A DNA stretch of 18,173 nt, taken from the NCBI GenBank assembly GCA_014885115.2, contig WKLE02003550.1, forward strand, positions 1 to 18,173, written 5' to 3'. This document shows, piece by piece, positions 1 to 7,101 of the stretch. Under the pieces are notes generated by a model. The model was given only the letters and a program-made list of their open reading frames with translations. It was not told the DNA's origin and did no database searches. Within the stretch, counting starts at the first letter, position 1, and each line of letters starts with the position of its first letter. Position numbers and translations under genes: made by a program. The stretch is from Asterionellopsis glacialis (Eukaryota; Bacillariophyta; Plagiogrammaphyceae; Rhaphoneidales; Asterionellopsidaceae).

Positions 1-2277
1 GAAACAAAAGTGAAGGTTGAAGAATTTCAATACGATAATCGCGGCGTGTGTTTGTCACCTGAAAGAGATACTCCATGGGTCTTCGATGGTACATGCGAGG
101 AACAACCATACCTATCAATATTCAGTTCGACTGGCCCTAGCCGCTCTTGCGGATTTTGTGGATATGACGCAGCATACTTGAGGGAGCTCCGTGACAAGAT
201 TTCAGCCAAATATAAAGAGAGGTGCAAAGATTTGGTGGTCTATGGAGCTGCCCTGGGAGGAAAGTACGAAAAGTGGATGAGTTCGAAAGAATTTCTGGGG
301 GACCATACCTCGAAGGTAGTAAAGCGTCATGGAACTTGCTTTTTCCAGTTTGTTACTGATGCAAATGGCACTGGTGATTTGGTGTCAGCGGATGGTTCTC
401 AGAATCTTATCGTGCTTGATCCAGCTAGAATGCCCTACAAAAATAAAAAAAGGAATACAAAAGTGCTGAAGTTCAATCCTGGCCTTCTATTTCCGTGGGC
501 AGACCGAGCGATTTGGCAGGATGCAAAACTTCAAAGGACCGAGCAAAGGTATGGTTTGCCGAGTGATTACCTATTGCACTTTAACCGCACCGTGCAACAC
601 TTTGGAACTTGCTCTAGCTTTATGGGATTACCTCATCATAAAAATGCTGTTCACTGCTCGCCGTCTGTAAATTTAAAGGCTCATTGTGAGGCAATTGTTA
701 ATGCAGCCAAGGCTCGACCCACAGTGTCTGACGATCTCGATGTAGTTCGTACTCAGTGCGAAAGAGGAGTTGAGAGGCTGAACAATTTTACAGCACAAGA
801 GTCTAGAAGTGAAGTATTCGACAAGGCACCAATGGTCGATACCGCCTTCATAGTATATGATATGCGGACTCCAGATTGTCGACAATTCAATGGAAATCTG
901 GGGTGTTCGTGGCTTGACGAAATTCATTGCTATTCTGATCGTGATCAAATCTCTTTTCCTGTTGTTGTGGCCAATTCCAAGCTCAGGCTTTCTCCAATGT
1001 TGCGCAAACGAGGTCACGAACTCCGTGACCGCGTTTACATAAACGAAAATGATGTCCCCATGCTGCACGTTTCTAAGAGAAGTTGTCATTGGTACTATCG
1101 AAGTTTTTCTCGTTGTGTCACCCCTGATGGAGAAGACGATGTTGCTGCTGGCGATAGTACTAATGAAAACAAGGGCAATTTACCAATGTTTCCTCCTCCT
1201 GAAGAGAAGAAGGAGAAAGGTTATAGAGTCGCTGTTGTCGTTGCTGGGACATTGCAAAGGTTCATGTTTAAATCAACGATTGAACACTTGATTAATCCTA
1301 TGATGAAAAGCACCAATGTAACGGCTGTTGATTATTACGTCTCTCTGACCACCGCAAAGGCTAAAGCCTACAGATCGAATTCGGGCTACGTAAATCATAT
1401 ACAACCGGACCCCATTCTACCCAGAAGTAACACTCATGACCATATAAATATTGAAGAATTTGTGCGAAAGCAATTTTCAAACACTTTCGCAAAGATTGGA
1501 GCATTGCAGATCCAAGAAAGAATTGATATTGATTCCGAACCAATGCTAAAGGCCAGACGAGAAATGGTAATGGCAAAGTATCCAAATGAAGATCCCGACC
1601 AAAGGTTTCCTTCGTTTGACAATAGGAGCCCAGAGATATCCAAGCGAACTGCGAATGCAAATAGAAACCTTTTGAGGATGCACCTTGCAATACATCATTT
1701 GTGGGCAAGGGTTCAGAAATGGGAAGCAGAAGAAGGATTTCGATACGATTTTGTACTTTTTCTCAGGGACGACTTCCTATGGTTAAATAACTTCGACATT
1801 ATGAACATCGCAAAGAAAGAAGGAGATATCTTTGTCCCTTCGTGCGATGCGAGGGTTCCACCGATGCATCCTCGCGAGCTGAACGATCATATTTTGATTT
1901 CGCGTCGTGAGGCTGCTGGTTTATTTGGTAACTACTATTTTACTTTATTCCAGACTGATGTAAAGGGGTGCATGGATCACTTGCCTGAGGCATTAAGGAG
2001 TGGTGGAATGCGTGGCTGCAACAGTGAAATGTTACTGAAGTGGGTAACTGAGGTGGAAAGTCTTAAGGTAACAGAAGTCAGTCAGAGCGAGGTCGCATTT
2101 CAGCGATCGGCGAATGTAAAGTTACCGGACGGATCTAACATGCAATGCTTCCACAAATTTTGCCAAAGTAAAGATTTGCCAATGCAGATCACCGATGAGG
2201 AAAACAAAGGCATCAAGATTTGCAAAAATATTGATTGGGATGCAATTTTCACCCCTGTAAAGCAGAACCAATCATGA
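1..2277 (+). CDS. Two-domain glycosyltransferase-like protein (DUF616/TOD1-type N-terminal half), 5' partial
   Basis: The frame is open from the first base of the window, so the start lies further left; the visible part is 758 residues ending in TGA. Residues ~77-325 read as a DUF616 (TOD1/MUCI70-like) domain: a VVYGAALGGKYE strand at the start, KFNPGLLFP and WADRAIWQDA in the middle, then IVYDMRTPDCRQFNG and the hallmark SDRDQISFP near residue 312. Family members are Golgi or secretory glycosyltransferases or related proteins. A charged, proline-rich linker (~380-405) leads to a second Rossmann-like block starting YRVAVVVAG (~408). That block has an acidic YDFVLFLRDDFLWL motif with D590 and D591, resembling a metal-binding site of a GT-A enzyme. 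No membrane segment is seen in the visible part; a signal anchor could lie upstream. Substrate is unknown. The first domain call is fairly firm; enzyme activity of the second half is inference. Confidence 0.75.
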   Translation, partial: ETKVKVEEFQYDNRGVCLSPERDTPWVFDGTCEEQPYLSIFSSTGPSRSCGFCGYDAAYLRELRDKISAKYKERCKDLVVYGAALGGKYEKWMSSKEFLGDHTSKVVKRHGTCFFQFVTDANGTGDLVSADGSQNLIVLDPARMPYKNKKRNTKVLKFNPGLLFPWADRAIWQDAKLQRTEQRYGLPSDYLLHFNRTVQHFGTCSSFMGLPHHKNAVHCSPSVNLKAHCEAIVNAAKARPTVSDDLDVVRTQCERGVERLNNFTAQESRSEVFDKAPMVDTAFIVYDMRTPDCRQFNGNLGCSWLDEIHCYSDRDQISFPVVVANSKLRLSPMLRKRGHELRDRVYINENDVPMLHVSKRSCHWYYRSFSRCVTPDGEDDVAAGDSTNENKGNLPMFPPPEEKKEKGYRVAVVVAGTLQRFMFKSTIEHLINPMMKSTNVTAVDYYVSLTTAKAKAYRSNSGYVNHIQPDPILPRSNTHDHINIEEFVRKQFSNTFAKIGALQIQERIDIDSEPMLKARREMVMAKYPNEDPDQRFPSFDNRSPEISKRTANANRNLLRMHLAIHHLWARVQKWEAEEGFRYDFVLFLRDDFLWLNNFDIMNIAKKEGDIFVPSCDARVPPMHPRELNDHILISRREAAGLFGNYYFTLFQTDVKGCMDHLPEALRSGGMRGCNSEMLLKWVTEVESLKVTEVSQSEVAFQRSANVKLPDGSNMQCFHKFCQSKDLPMQITDEENKGIKICKNIDWDAIFTPVKQNQS

Positions 2278-2544
2278 TGAATTAAGCTAGTGCTGATGCA
2301 TAAACACTATCAGAGTGCTGTTGTAGAATCATGATGTCTAATGTGAGGGGTATGGGGTCCGATAAGAAAAATACAGATACCATCACTCATTCTAGTTCTG
2401 CCTGCTGCTGTACATGATGAACGTTGTAAAATTGATTGTGTGGTGGAAGATAGGACGGCTATTGTAAGTGGGGAATCTGAATACCGCTTATATCATTTTA
2501 CTAGTAAAGCAAAGGGGGTGATGTTGTGGCAAACTTAATTGTAA
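2278..2544. other. Intergenic stretch downstream of the glycosyltransferase gene
   Basis: No open frame with a credible start is seen. One frame is open from about 2350 to 2539 but has no ATG. A GTAAGT donor-like site occurs at about 2464, but no acceptor keeps a frame open, so I do not call an intron. It may hold the 3' untranslated region and terminator of the upstream gene. Confidence 0.5.
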
Positions 2545-2745
2545 ATGGCGTGTCTCATGGGAATACTGTATTTTACAATGATCGTTACACATCAGCTCTT
2601 CATGTGCCTTCCGCCATTCTATTCAAATTCCAGACGAGATCTTCCCTACAAAGTGGATGAACTTGATGTAGTGAAAGGAATTATTGGAATATTACGGACT
2701 GATTATCTTAATAAAGTGATTTCCATTTTGCCTTTATTACTGTAA
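2545..2745 (+). CDS. Small uncertain ORF, 66 aa
   Basis: An ATG-started frame with a hydrophobic N-terminal third (MACLMGILYFTMIV) and a more polar C-terminal half. I recognise no family. A second frame over 2500-2660 is also open and reads plausibly protein-like (DVVANLIVNGVSHG, then YTSALHVPSAILFKF). It would join the end of this ORF (DLPYKVDELDVVKG) after a one-base frame change near 2634. The stretch may therefore be a frameshifted remnant of a gene rather than a functional small protein. Confidence 0.2.
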   Translation: MACLMGILYFTMIVTHQLFMCLPPFYSNSRRDLPYKVDELDVVKGIIGILRTDYLNKVISILPLLL

Positions 2746-2765
2746 TAATTATTTTTAGCTATCCT

Positions 2766-2990
2766 GTGAAATGTTTGCATTTCAATTGGAAAGTTTCTGA
2801 AATCGATTCGAAGGATTCATTCGTTCAAACAAAACCCGCAGAAGTGAAACCCAAAGAAGGACAGACAATGAACATAACAATGATAAAAGATGAACCCAAG
2901 AATGAAGACGAAGGCGAACATGGAAATGATCATCATAGCCACTGGGCAGAATCGTTATGGAGGGAACTACACGACATTGCGGAAGATTAA
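2766..2990 (+). CDS. Short acidic open frame, possible exon or gene fragment
   Basis: Open for 74 codons but the first codon is GTG; the first ATG is at 2868, leaving about 41 residues. Composition is Lys/Glu/Asp-rich, ending in a His- and acid-rich tail (DEGEHGNDHHSHWAES). No family is recognised. It lies in a row of open stretches in changing frames up to 3998, which suits either exons of one multi-exon gene or a decayed gene. Confidence 0.2.
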   Translation: MKCLHFNWKVSEIDSKDSFVQTKPAEVKPKEGQTMNITMIKDEPKNEDEGEHGNDHHSHWAESLWRELHDIAED

Positions 2991-3086
2991 GCTTCACTGA
3001 TCCACGCACTTTCACTTTCCCCCAATCAATTTCGAAAACTGAATCATCTCAGTCTTTCAAGTAATACGGATACCGAGGAGTCGTCT

Positions 3087-3533
3087 ATGCATGAGAGGAC
3101 AAGAGGAAGGAATACAAATAAACGTGTAAATAACGCTTTGGATCAAATGAAGAATTCACGTCGTGCCGATCCAACACTTTTTAATTCCAAGAATGATTTG
3201 GATTGCCAATCGATTGCGATTACAGCATTGCATCCTTTCACATCGACAACAACAACAATAATACACACAGCAACAGCGACTAAGGCATCCACTATCGATG
3301 CAATACTCAATTATCCAACATCACACGTACACAGATTAATACCTCCAAAGAAGAGCAATCAAAGCATCAATGTGATAGCATCAATGTTGAGGAAATCAAA
3401 ATTAAAAACGCCACACCACCGAGGTATTGCCTGTCGACCAAAGCCTCTGCCGGACAAAAGATCGCATCAAGACGTTGTGAACAAGTTGAAAATTCAAAAG
3501 AAAAACAGAGTTCAAAATCTTCAGGTGGAATAG
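3087..3533 (+). CDS. Unrecognised basic, low-complexity ORF, 148 aa
   Basis: ATG-started frame with a very basic start (MHERTRGRNTNKRVNN), a Thr-rich middle coming from an ACA-rich simple stretch near 3238-3275, and a Lys/Arg-rich end. No domain is recognised. Its second half overlaps another long open frame (3282-3842), and only one of the two can be the coding frame there. The Ser/Lys-rich frame at 3282-3842 looks at least as protein-like, so this ORF may be a shadow or one exon. Confidence 0.3.
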   Translation: MHERTRGRNTNKRVNNALDQMKNSRRADPTLFNSKNDLDCQSIAITALHPFTSTTTTIIHTATATKASTIDAILNYPTSHVHRLIPPKKSNQSINVIASMLRKSKLKTPHHRGIACRPKPLPDKRSHQDVVNKLKIQKKNRVQNLQVE

Positions 3534-3842
3534 TCAAACGCAAAACTCCTGAATCTCAAAAGTCTGCATATCTGCAAATACTGCACGAAGATGATAAATT
3601 TCCAGAAAATCACCCAAAATGCTTCACAACCAAAACCATAACTAAAAGTATATCTTTTTCTCCATTGTCGTTACAAGAAAAAAGTGAGGGATACGCATTA
3701 TACCGCACTGCATCATCCAAGGAAGATGTTCAAATGAGTCCCACTTTGGACTTGGACTTGGGGACGAATGAAGCAAAGGGTTGCCAGAAGTCAGAAGTAT
3801 ACATGTCCTCCACCACACATTGTACTAGCAGTCACAAATAAT
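3282..3842 (+). CDS. Long open frame without a start codon, possible 3' exon
   Basis: Between a TAA at about 3280 and the TAA at 3840-3842 one frame stays open for about 186 codons, but it has no early ATG. The predicted peptide is hydrophilic and Ser/Lys/Thr-rich (for example SKSSGGIVKRKTPESQ), typical of a disordered region. If real it would be an exon entered by splicing, or the remains of a longer gene. Just downstream another frame (3768-3998) continues with a more ordered-looking end (EYRNAVMWRYLRYLVNPRLL). No homologue is recognised. Confidence 0.25.
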
Positions 3843-3998
3843 CAAAATGATAATGCAATGTCATCTGCTACTAGTGGATTAGTAGCAACAGTGGAAGTGG
3901 AAGCTAAAGAATATAGGAATGCCGTGATGTGGCGATATCTGAGATATCTTGTTAACCCAAGGTTATTAGATTTGATCGAGTCGAGAGATTCCCTTTGA
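3768..3998 (+). CDS. Short open frame ending at the terminal repeat, unrecognised
   Basis: 76 codons from an ATG at 3768, with a C-terminal amphipathic segment (EYRNAVMWRYLRYLVNPRLLDLI) that looks like real protein. The stop falls immediately before the lone terminal repeat at 3999. It could be the last exon or C-terminus of the unknown gene in this interval, or a remnant of the element whose right end is that repeat. The first part overlaps the 3282-3842 frame, so only the part after about 3840 is likely coding. Confidence 0.2.
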   Translation: MKQRVARSQKYTCPPPHIVLAVTNNQNDNAMSSATSGLVATVEVEAKEYRNAVMWRYLRYLVNPRLLDLIESRDSL

Positions 3999-4096
3999 AA
4001 AACGAAGTACTCATCCAACAATCAATCTGAGGATCCTTTTATTCAGAGTTGATCTTGTTTCAATTTTCCAACGTAACCAAATTTGTGAGCAATCTT
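3999..4096 (+). repeat. Lone right-type terminal repeat of a related YR retroelement
   Basis: This stretch is a diverged direct copy of the right end of copy 1 (12398-12494). Both start AAAACGAAGTACT, share TGAGGATCCTT and CCAAC(G/A)TAACCAA, and run on through ATTTGTGAGC(A/C)(A/C)TCTT beyond the inverted repeat proper. It is inverted relative to 4347-4427. The internal part differs clearly, so it belongs to an older or different family member. I see no element body attached to its left. Confidence 0.65.
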
Positions 4097-4346
4097 GTTT
4101 GCTTGTTATTTACAGTGAAGCTTGAGTGACAATTGCTTTGTCACGTGACCCCGATGAATCTCAAATTTTCAAGTTCTCATGTTGTCAGTTGAAATACCGA
4201 TGTGTGCGTTAATTTGTTAATGATGTATTCATTCTTAATACTCTATTTTGTGCGAAATATTGTTTTGCTTAAACAATCGATTTCTCGAAATATTTCACAC
4301 ATGTTTGAAACTTATGAGATGATCTGTTCGCTAACAACGATGGTCC
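4097..4346. other. AT-rich spacer between facing terminal repeats, with a hairpin
   Basis: No gene is seen. The interval separates two terminal repeats that face each other, so 3999-4427 forms one large imperfect palindrome with this spacer as its loop. Within it 4249-4261 and 4289-4301 can pair (TGTGCGAAATATT against its near-complement, one mismatch), with an overlapping inner stem ATTGTTT/AAACAAT at 4259-4277. Confidence 0.5.
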
Positions 4347-4427
4347 TTGGTTACGTTGGAAATACAAACAAGACTTAGCTTGAACAAGGATCCTCAAGTT
4401 GATGTTGATTGTAAAGTACTTCGTTTT
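4347..4427 (+). repeat. Left terminal inverted repeat of copy 1
   Basis: Reverse complement matches 12398-12478 at 80 of 81 positions; the one difference is CG here against CA at the right end. Outer edge begins TTGGTTACGTTGG, inner edge ends AAGTACTTCGTTTT. Only 76 nt separate it from the gag ATG, so transcription probably starts in or next to the repeat. Confidence 0.85.
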
Positions 4428-4503
4428 ATCAAACTTGTCATTTTCTTTTGGGCTACGGGTGGTGTAAACAGGAGTTTAAGTTCGATTTGTGCAAAAGCTA
4501 CGT

Positions 4504-6477
4504 ATGACGACGTCAAGTGCCTCACCCTACGGAGGCAGTGATGCCTCGCGAAGTTCGGTAAAGACAGAGTCTGACTCGTCTTTACCCTCTAAGACCGTCC
4601 CCATGTCCCTTGGGGACTTAGTGGTACAGTTTTGGAAGGCCGTGCATTGTGGTGATTCAGTTGGTGCCAAGGACGTGATGGATCAGGTGTTGGAACTGAA
4701 GACACCTGACGTAGAAGAAACAGTTGATGGTAAGTCGGACTTGTCTCCATCGGGTATCGATTATTGGATATCCAATGTAGAGGTGTCGTTAGTGTTCGTA
4801 AATCGAGAGAAAGTATGTTTTGGAAAGGTTGGACAGGGTGGTGGACACCAAGGGCGGTTGTGTGTAAAGCCAAATGAGGGTGTAAACCGGTGTAAAATTT
4901 CATTGCACAAGTCGGTGAGGGTAGCCGATGCAGAGACGCTAACATCGGGTTTTTACGTGGGGGCGCCGAGTAACGTCACGGCAGTCATGATGCATATGAT
5001 GATTCCGGAAGCACGTTTTCTTAACACGAAGGTAGTTGCCAATTGGATGGGAGATCCCTCCTTTGAAATGATCAAGGCCACCGCCGGCGTGTGGAAAAGG
5101 GTCATCAAACAAACAGGGCCGAACATTGGTCGGCTGATCAACATCGAAGAATTAAACGTAGATACCTCTTTGGGTGGTGATCAAGATGATGAAACCATAC
5201 ACGCTGCCGATATGAGTCACGATGACTTGGTGCAAGCTCAGCTTAGGTTGGAAGAACGCATTAATGACCTAGAGGCTTTGGGTGGAATCTATCGTGGAAT
5301 GATAGCTAGTCACGAGGCAAAGCTGAACCGTGAAATTACGTCGTTACGAAACGAGATACGCCAAGAAAAATCCCGAGGTAGTTTGTACGGTACGGAGGAT
5401 TTAAACACAATCAAACAAGAGTTGCGAACAGAAGTGTTAACAGAACTTTCTGGTGCAGTGGTATCGTTGAAGAACGAAATCAATACGGCAACCAGTGGAG
5501 CGTCAGGACAGTCTCTCAACAAGATGATCTTCGGGAGTGGAGGCTTTGCTGAATCTATTGAGAAGAAGATGGATCGACTTACGCAACAGGTTGCCGGTCA
5601 AGGAGTAGAAGTGGGTGATTGTCGTTTTAATTGTTTGCTGGATGTAGAAACTTGGATGGCTAGTCACTTGAAGAATGTAGAGGCGTACGGAGTGTTCTGG
5701 GATGTAGTGGTAGCTCTATGTTCAGTGCCCAAAGCCAATGTGGAATTCGATTCGGTAATGGCAAATAAGAAGGCAGTGGAAGCTGGGAAGTTTTCGTCGG
5801 TATGGAACGCCAGGCATTTTTCGTCTTTTCAAACAACGTTCCCACCGGTATTATTTACATCAGCAAGTAGTTCTGGCTTATCGGCCATTCAGTACAGGAA
5901 CAAGTGGACCTCCAAAGGTCAGTCGGGCGTCAAGCATGATATCTTAGAAGGAGTCAAGCGGGCTAGCGAAGCGCTGAAGAAGGAGATTAGAAATCTGGTG
6001 GCCCCTGGATCTGAAGCCGCGCTCCTTGCCAAAGCGATGCACTCAACGTCTGTATCGTTTGTCCGGGCGTGGATATCAGAAATGGACTCCTTATATGAGG
6101 ACTTTGTAAATGGGGGAATGAAAGGGCAAGCAGCCTGGGATTTATGTTTGTTACTCACCAAAGCAATGTTTGCCAAACTGAGAGATGCCCGAGCTATCGC
6201 ATTGGATTCGACTACGCCATCGGTTATGCTTTGGGCATCGTTACAAGCGCATAAAGTCATGGAAGAATTCATCCAACATGACTTTCGAAACCACCCCCAC
6301 TTTGCAGCCGTGATCATGCAGACGTATATTTTAGGGAATTCGGGAATGACAAGCGCTGATGTGGCCGAACCAGTGACCAAGTTAGAAGGGGACCTAATTG
6401 ACTATAAAAAGATGGCAAATAAAAAGTTTAGTGACGTCTTTTCCCGATTGAAAGCTGTGGAAGAGAAACAATCTTAA
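4504..6477 (+). CDS. gag: Gag-like protein of copy 1
   Basis: Intact frame of 657 residues from the first ATG (4504) to TAA at 6475-6477. It is the first ORF after the left terminal repeat, where YR elements carry gag. The N-terminal ~45 residues are Ser/Thr-rich and likely disordered. Residues ~240-326 form a long charged helical region (RLEERINDLEAL, then REITSLRNEIRQEKS, then KQELRTEVLTEL) that should be a coiled coil for assembly. The C-terminal half is mostly helical, with DFRNHPHFAAVIMQ near 595 and a charged end. I see no CCHC zinc knuckle. The role as nucleocapsid protein is inferred from position. The frame continues in phase past the TAA into pol, and a perfect stem follows the stop, so a minor Gag-Pol readthrough product is plausible. 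Confidence 0.75.
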   Translation: MTTSSASPYGGSDASRSSVKTESDSSLPSKTVPMSLGDLVVQFWKAVHCGDSVGAKDVMDQVLELKTPDVEETVDGKSDLSPSGIDYWISNVEVSLVFVNREKVCFGKVGQGGGHQGRLCVKPNEGVNRCKISLHKSVRVADAETLTSGFYVGAPSNVTAVMMHMMIPEARFLNTKVVANWMGDPSFEMIKATAGVWKRVIKQTGPNIGRLINIEELNVDTSLGGDQDDETIHAADMSHDDLVQAQLRLEERINDLEALGGIYRGMIASHEAKLNREITSLRNEIRQEKSRGSLYGTEDLNTIKQELRTEVLTELSGAVVSLKNEINTATSGASGQSLNKMIFGSGGFAESIEKKMDRLTQQVAGQGVEVGDCRFNCLLDVETWMASHLKNVEAYGVFWDVVVALCSVPKANVEFDSVMANKKAVEAGKFSSVWNARHFSSFQTTFPPVLFTSASSSGLSAIQYRNKWTSKGQSGVKHDILEGVKRASEALKKEIRNLVAPGSEAALLAKAMHSTSVSFVRAWISEMDSLYEDFVNGGMKGQAAWDLCLLLTKAMFAKLRDARAIALDSTTPSVMLWASLQAHKVMEEFIQHDFRNHPHFAAVIMQTYILGNSGMTSADVAEPVTKLEGDLIDYKKMANKKFSDVFSRLKAVEEKQS

Positions 6478-6550
6478 AGGTGGCCATCCGGACGAGATAG
6501 GGAAGGGAAACAGACAGAAAATGGTGAGCTAGGAAATCGGCGTCCGGATG
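6475..6550 (+). promoter_or_regulatory. Gag stop codon with downstream stem: candidate readthrough signal
   Basis: TAA (6475-6477) in the context CAATCT-TAA-AGGTGG is followed after 7 nt by CATCCGGACG (6485-6494), which pairs perfectly with CGTCCGGATG (6541-6550), leaving a 46-nt loop. The frame is open and without ATG until 6616. Copy 2 keeps the TAA, the flanking bases and the open frame, but its stem has two mismatches. Confidence 0.5.
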
Positions 6551-7101
6551 AGGGAGAGTCCCAATGGGAAGAGAAGAATTATGGCACGAAGGTTGAGTTG
6601 GACCAGGATGTATGCATGAGTGCAATAAACAGGCTTGGAGCAGGAAGAGAAGCAACGTATGTTACAATGGCAGGAACTAAAGGGAGAGAAAATATTAGGA
6701 TGGTCGATGTTGGCGTAGAGGGCTTACCGCTGGCCGATGCAGCTGGGCGATGGGGGGGCAGGGTAGTCGGTGTGGTGACCCTTAACAAAAAGGGAAGAGT
6801 GCTGGCCAAGACTTGGTTTCCTGGGAGTGTAGCAGGAAGTGGGTGTGAACTAAGCCCTCAGCTACAACATAGCGACATTGATGTAGTTGTAGGTACAGTT
6901 TCGACCAGTGATAAATTGGTAAAGTTCTGGGGTGAAAGCCATAGGTTGCTCCCAAAATTTGGAATGGTGTTGGTCCCACAAGACAGCTTCTCACGCCATG
7001 TTCTGGAAGAAAGGAAAGGGAACTTTAGAGTGATCAGACGTGATACGATTGCGCACTCCCAGGTAGGAGGAGAGTCACGACTAGTGTGTGGAAGGTTCTA
7101 G
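6478..7101 (+). CDS. pol: Pol N-terminal part of copy 1 (cut off by a 2-nt insertion)
   Basis: In phase with gag across the TAA. The first 40 codons after the stop contain no ATG. The first in-frame ATG (6616) is ACA in copy 2; the first ATG shared by both copies is 6667 (ACAATGG, a good initiation context). The shared block reads like a Rossmann fold: IRMVDVGVEGLPLADAAG followed by GGRVVGVV, then DIDVVVGT, then LLPKFGMVLVPQDSFSR. This recalls the layout of a class I methyltransferase without obvious catalytic motif; function unknown. The frame runs off into a stop at 7101 because copy 1 has GGAGGAGAGTCAC where copy 2 has GGAGGAGTCAC. In copy 2 this part and the RT part are one frame, so the two pieces are one gene. 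Confidence 0.65.
   Translation, partial: RWPSGRDREGKQTENGELGNRRPDEGESQWEEKNYGTKVELDQDVCMSAINRLGAGREATYVTMAGTKGRENIRMVDVGVEGLPLADAAGRWGGRVVGVVTLNKKGRVLAKTWFPGSVAGSGCELSPQLQHSDIDVVVGTVSTSDKLVKFWGESHRLLPKFGMVLVPQDSFSRHVLEERKGNFRVIRRDTIAHSQVGGESRLVCGRF

Noticed and set aside
2462..2505. A GTAAGT...CTAG intron of about 40 nt
   Set aside because: Splicing it out gives an immediate stop in the frame entering from the left; no acceptor nearby restores an open frame.
3238..3275. ACA-rich microsatellite
   Set aside because: Short and impure; only noted as the source of a Thr-rich run in one reading frame.
4589..6380. Several antisense ORFs of 60-150 codons opposite gag
   Set aside because: They mirror the gag frame, show no domain or start context, and disappear as shadows once gag is accepted.
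7068..7101. Programmed ribosomal frameshift joining the two pol pieces of copy 1
   Set aside because: Copy 2 reads the same region in one frame without the extra AG, so an indel explains it more simply.
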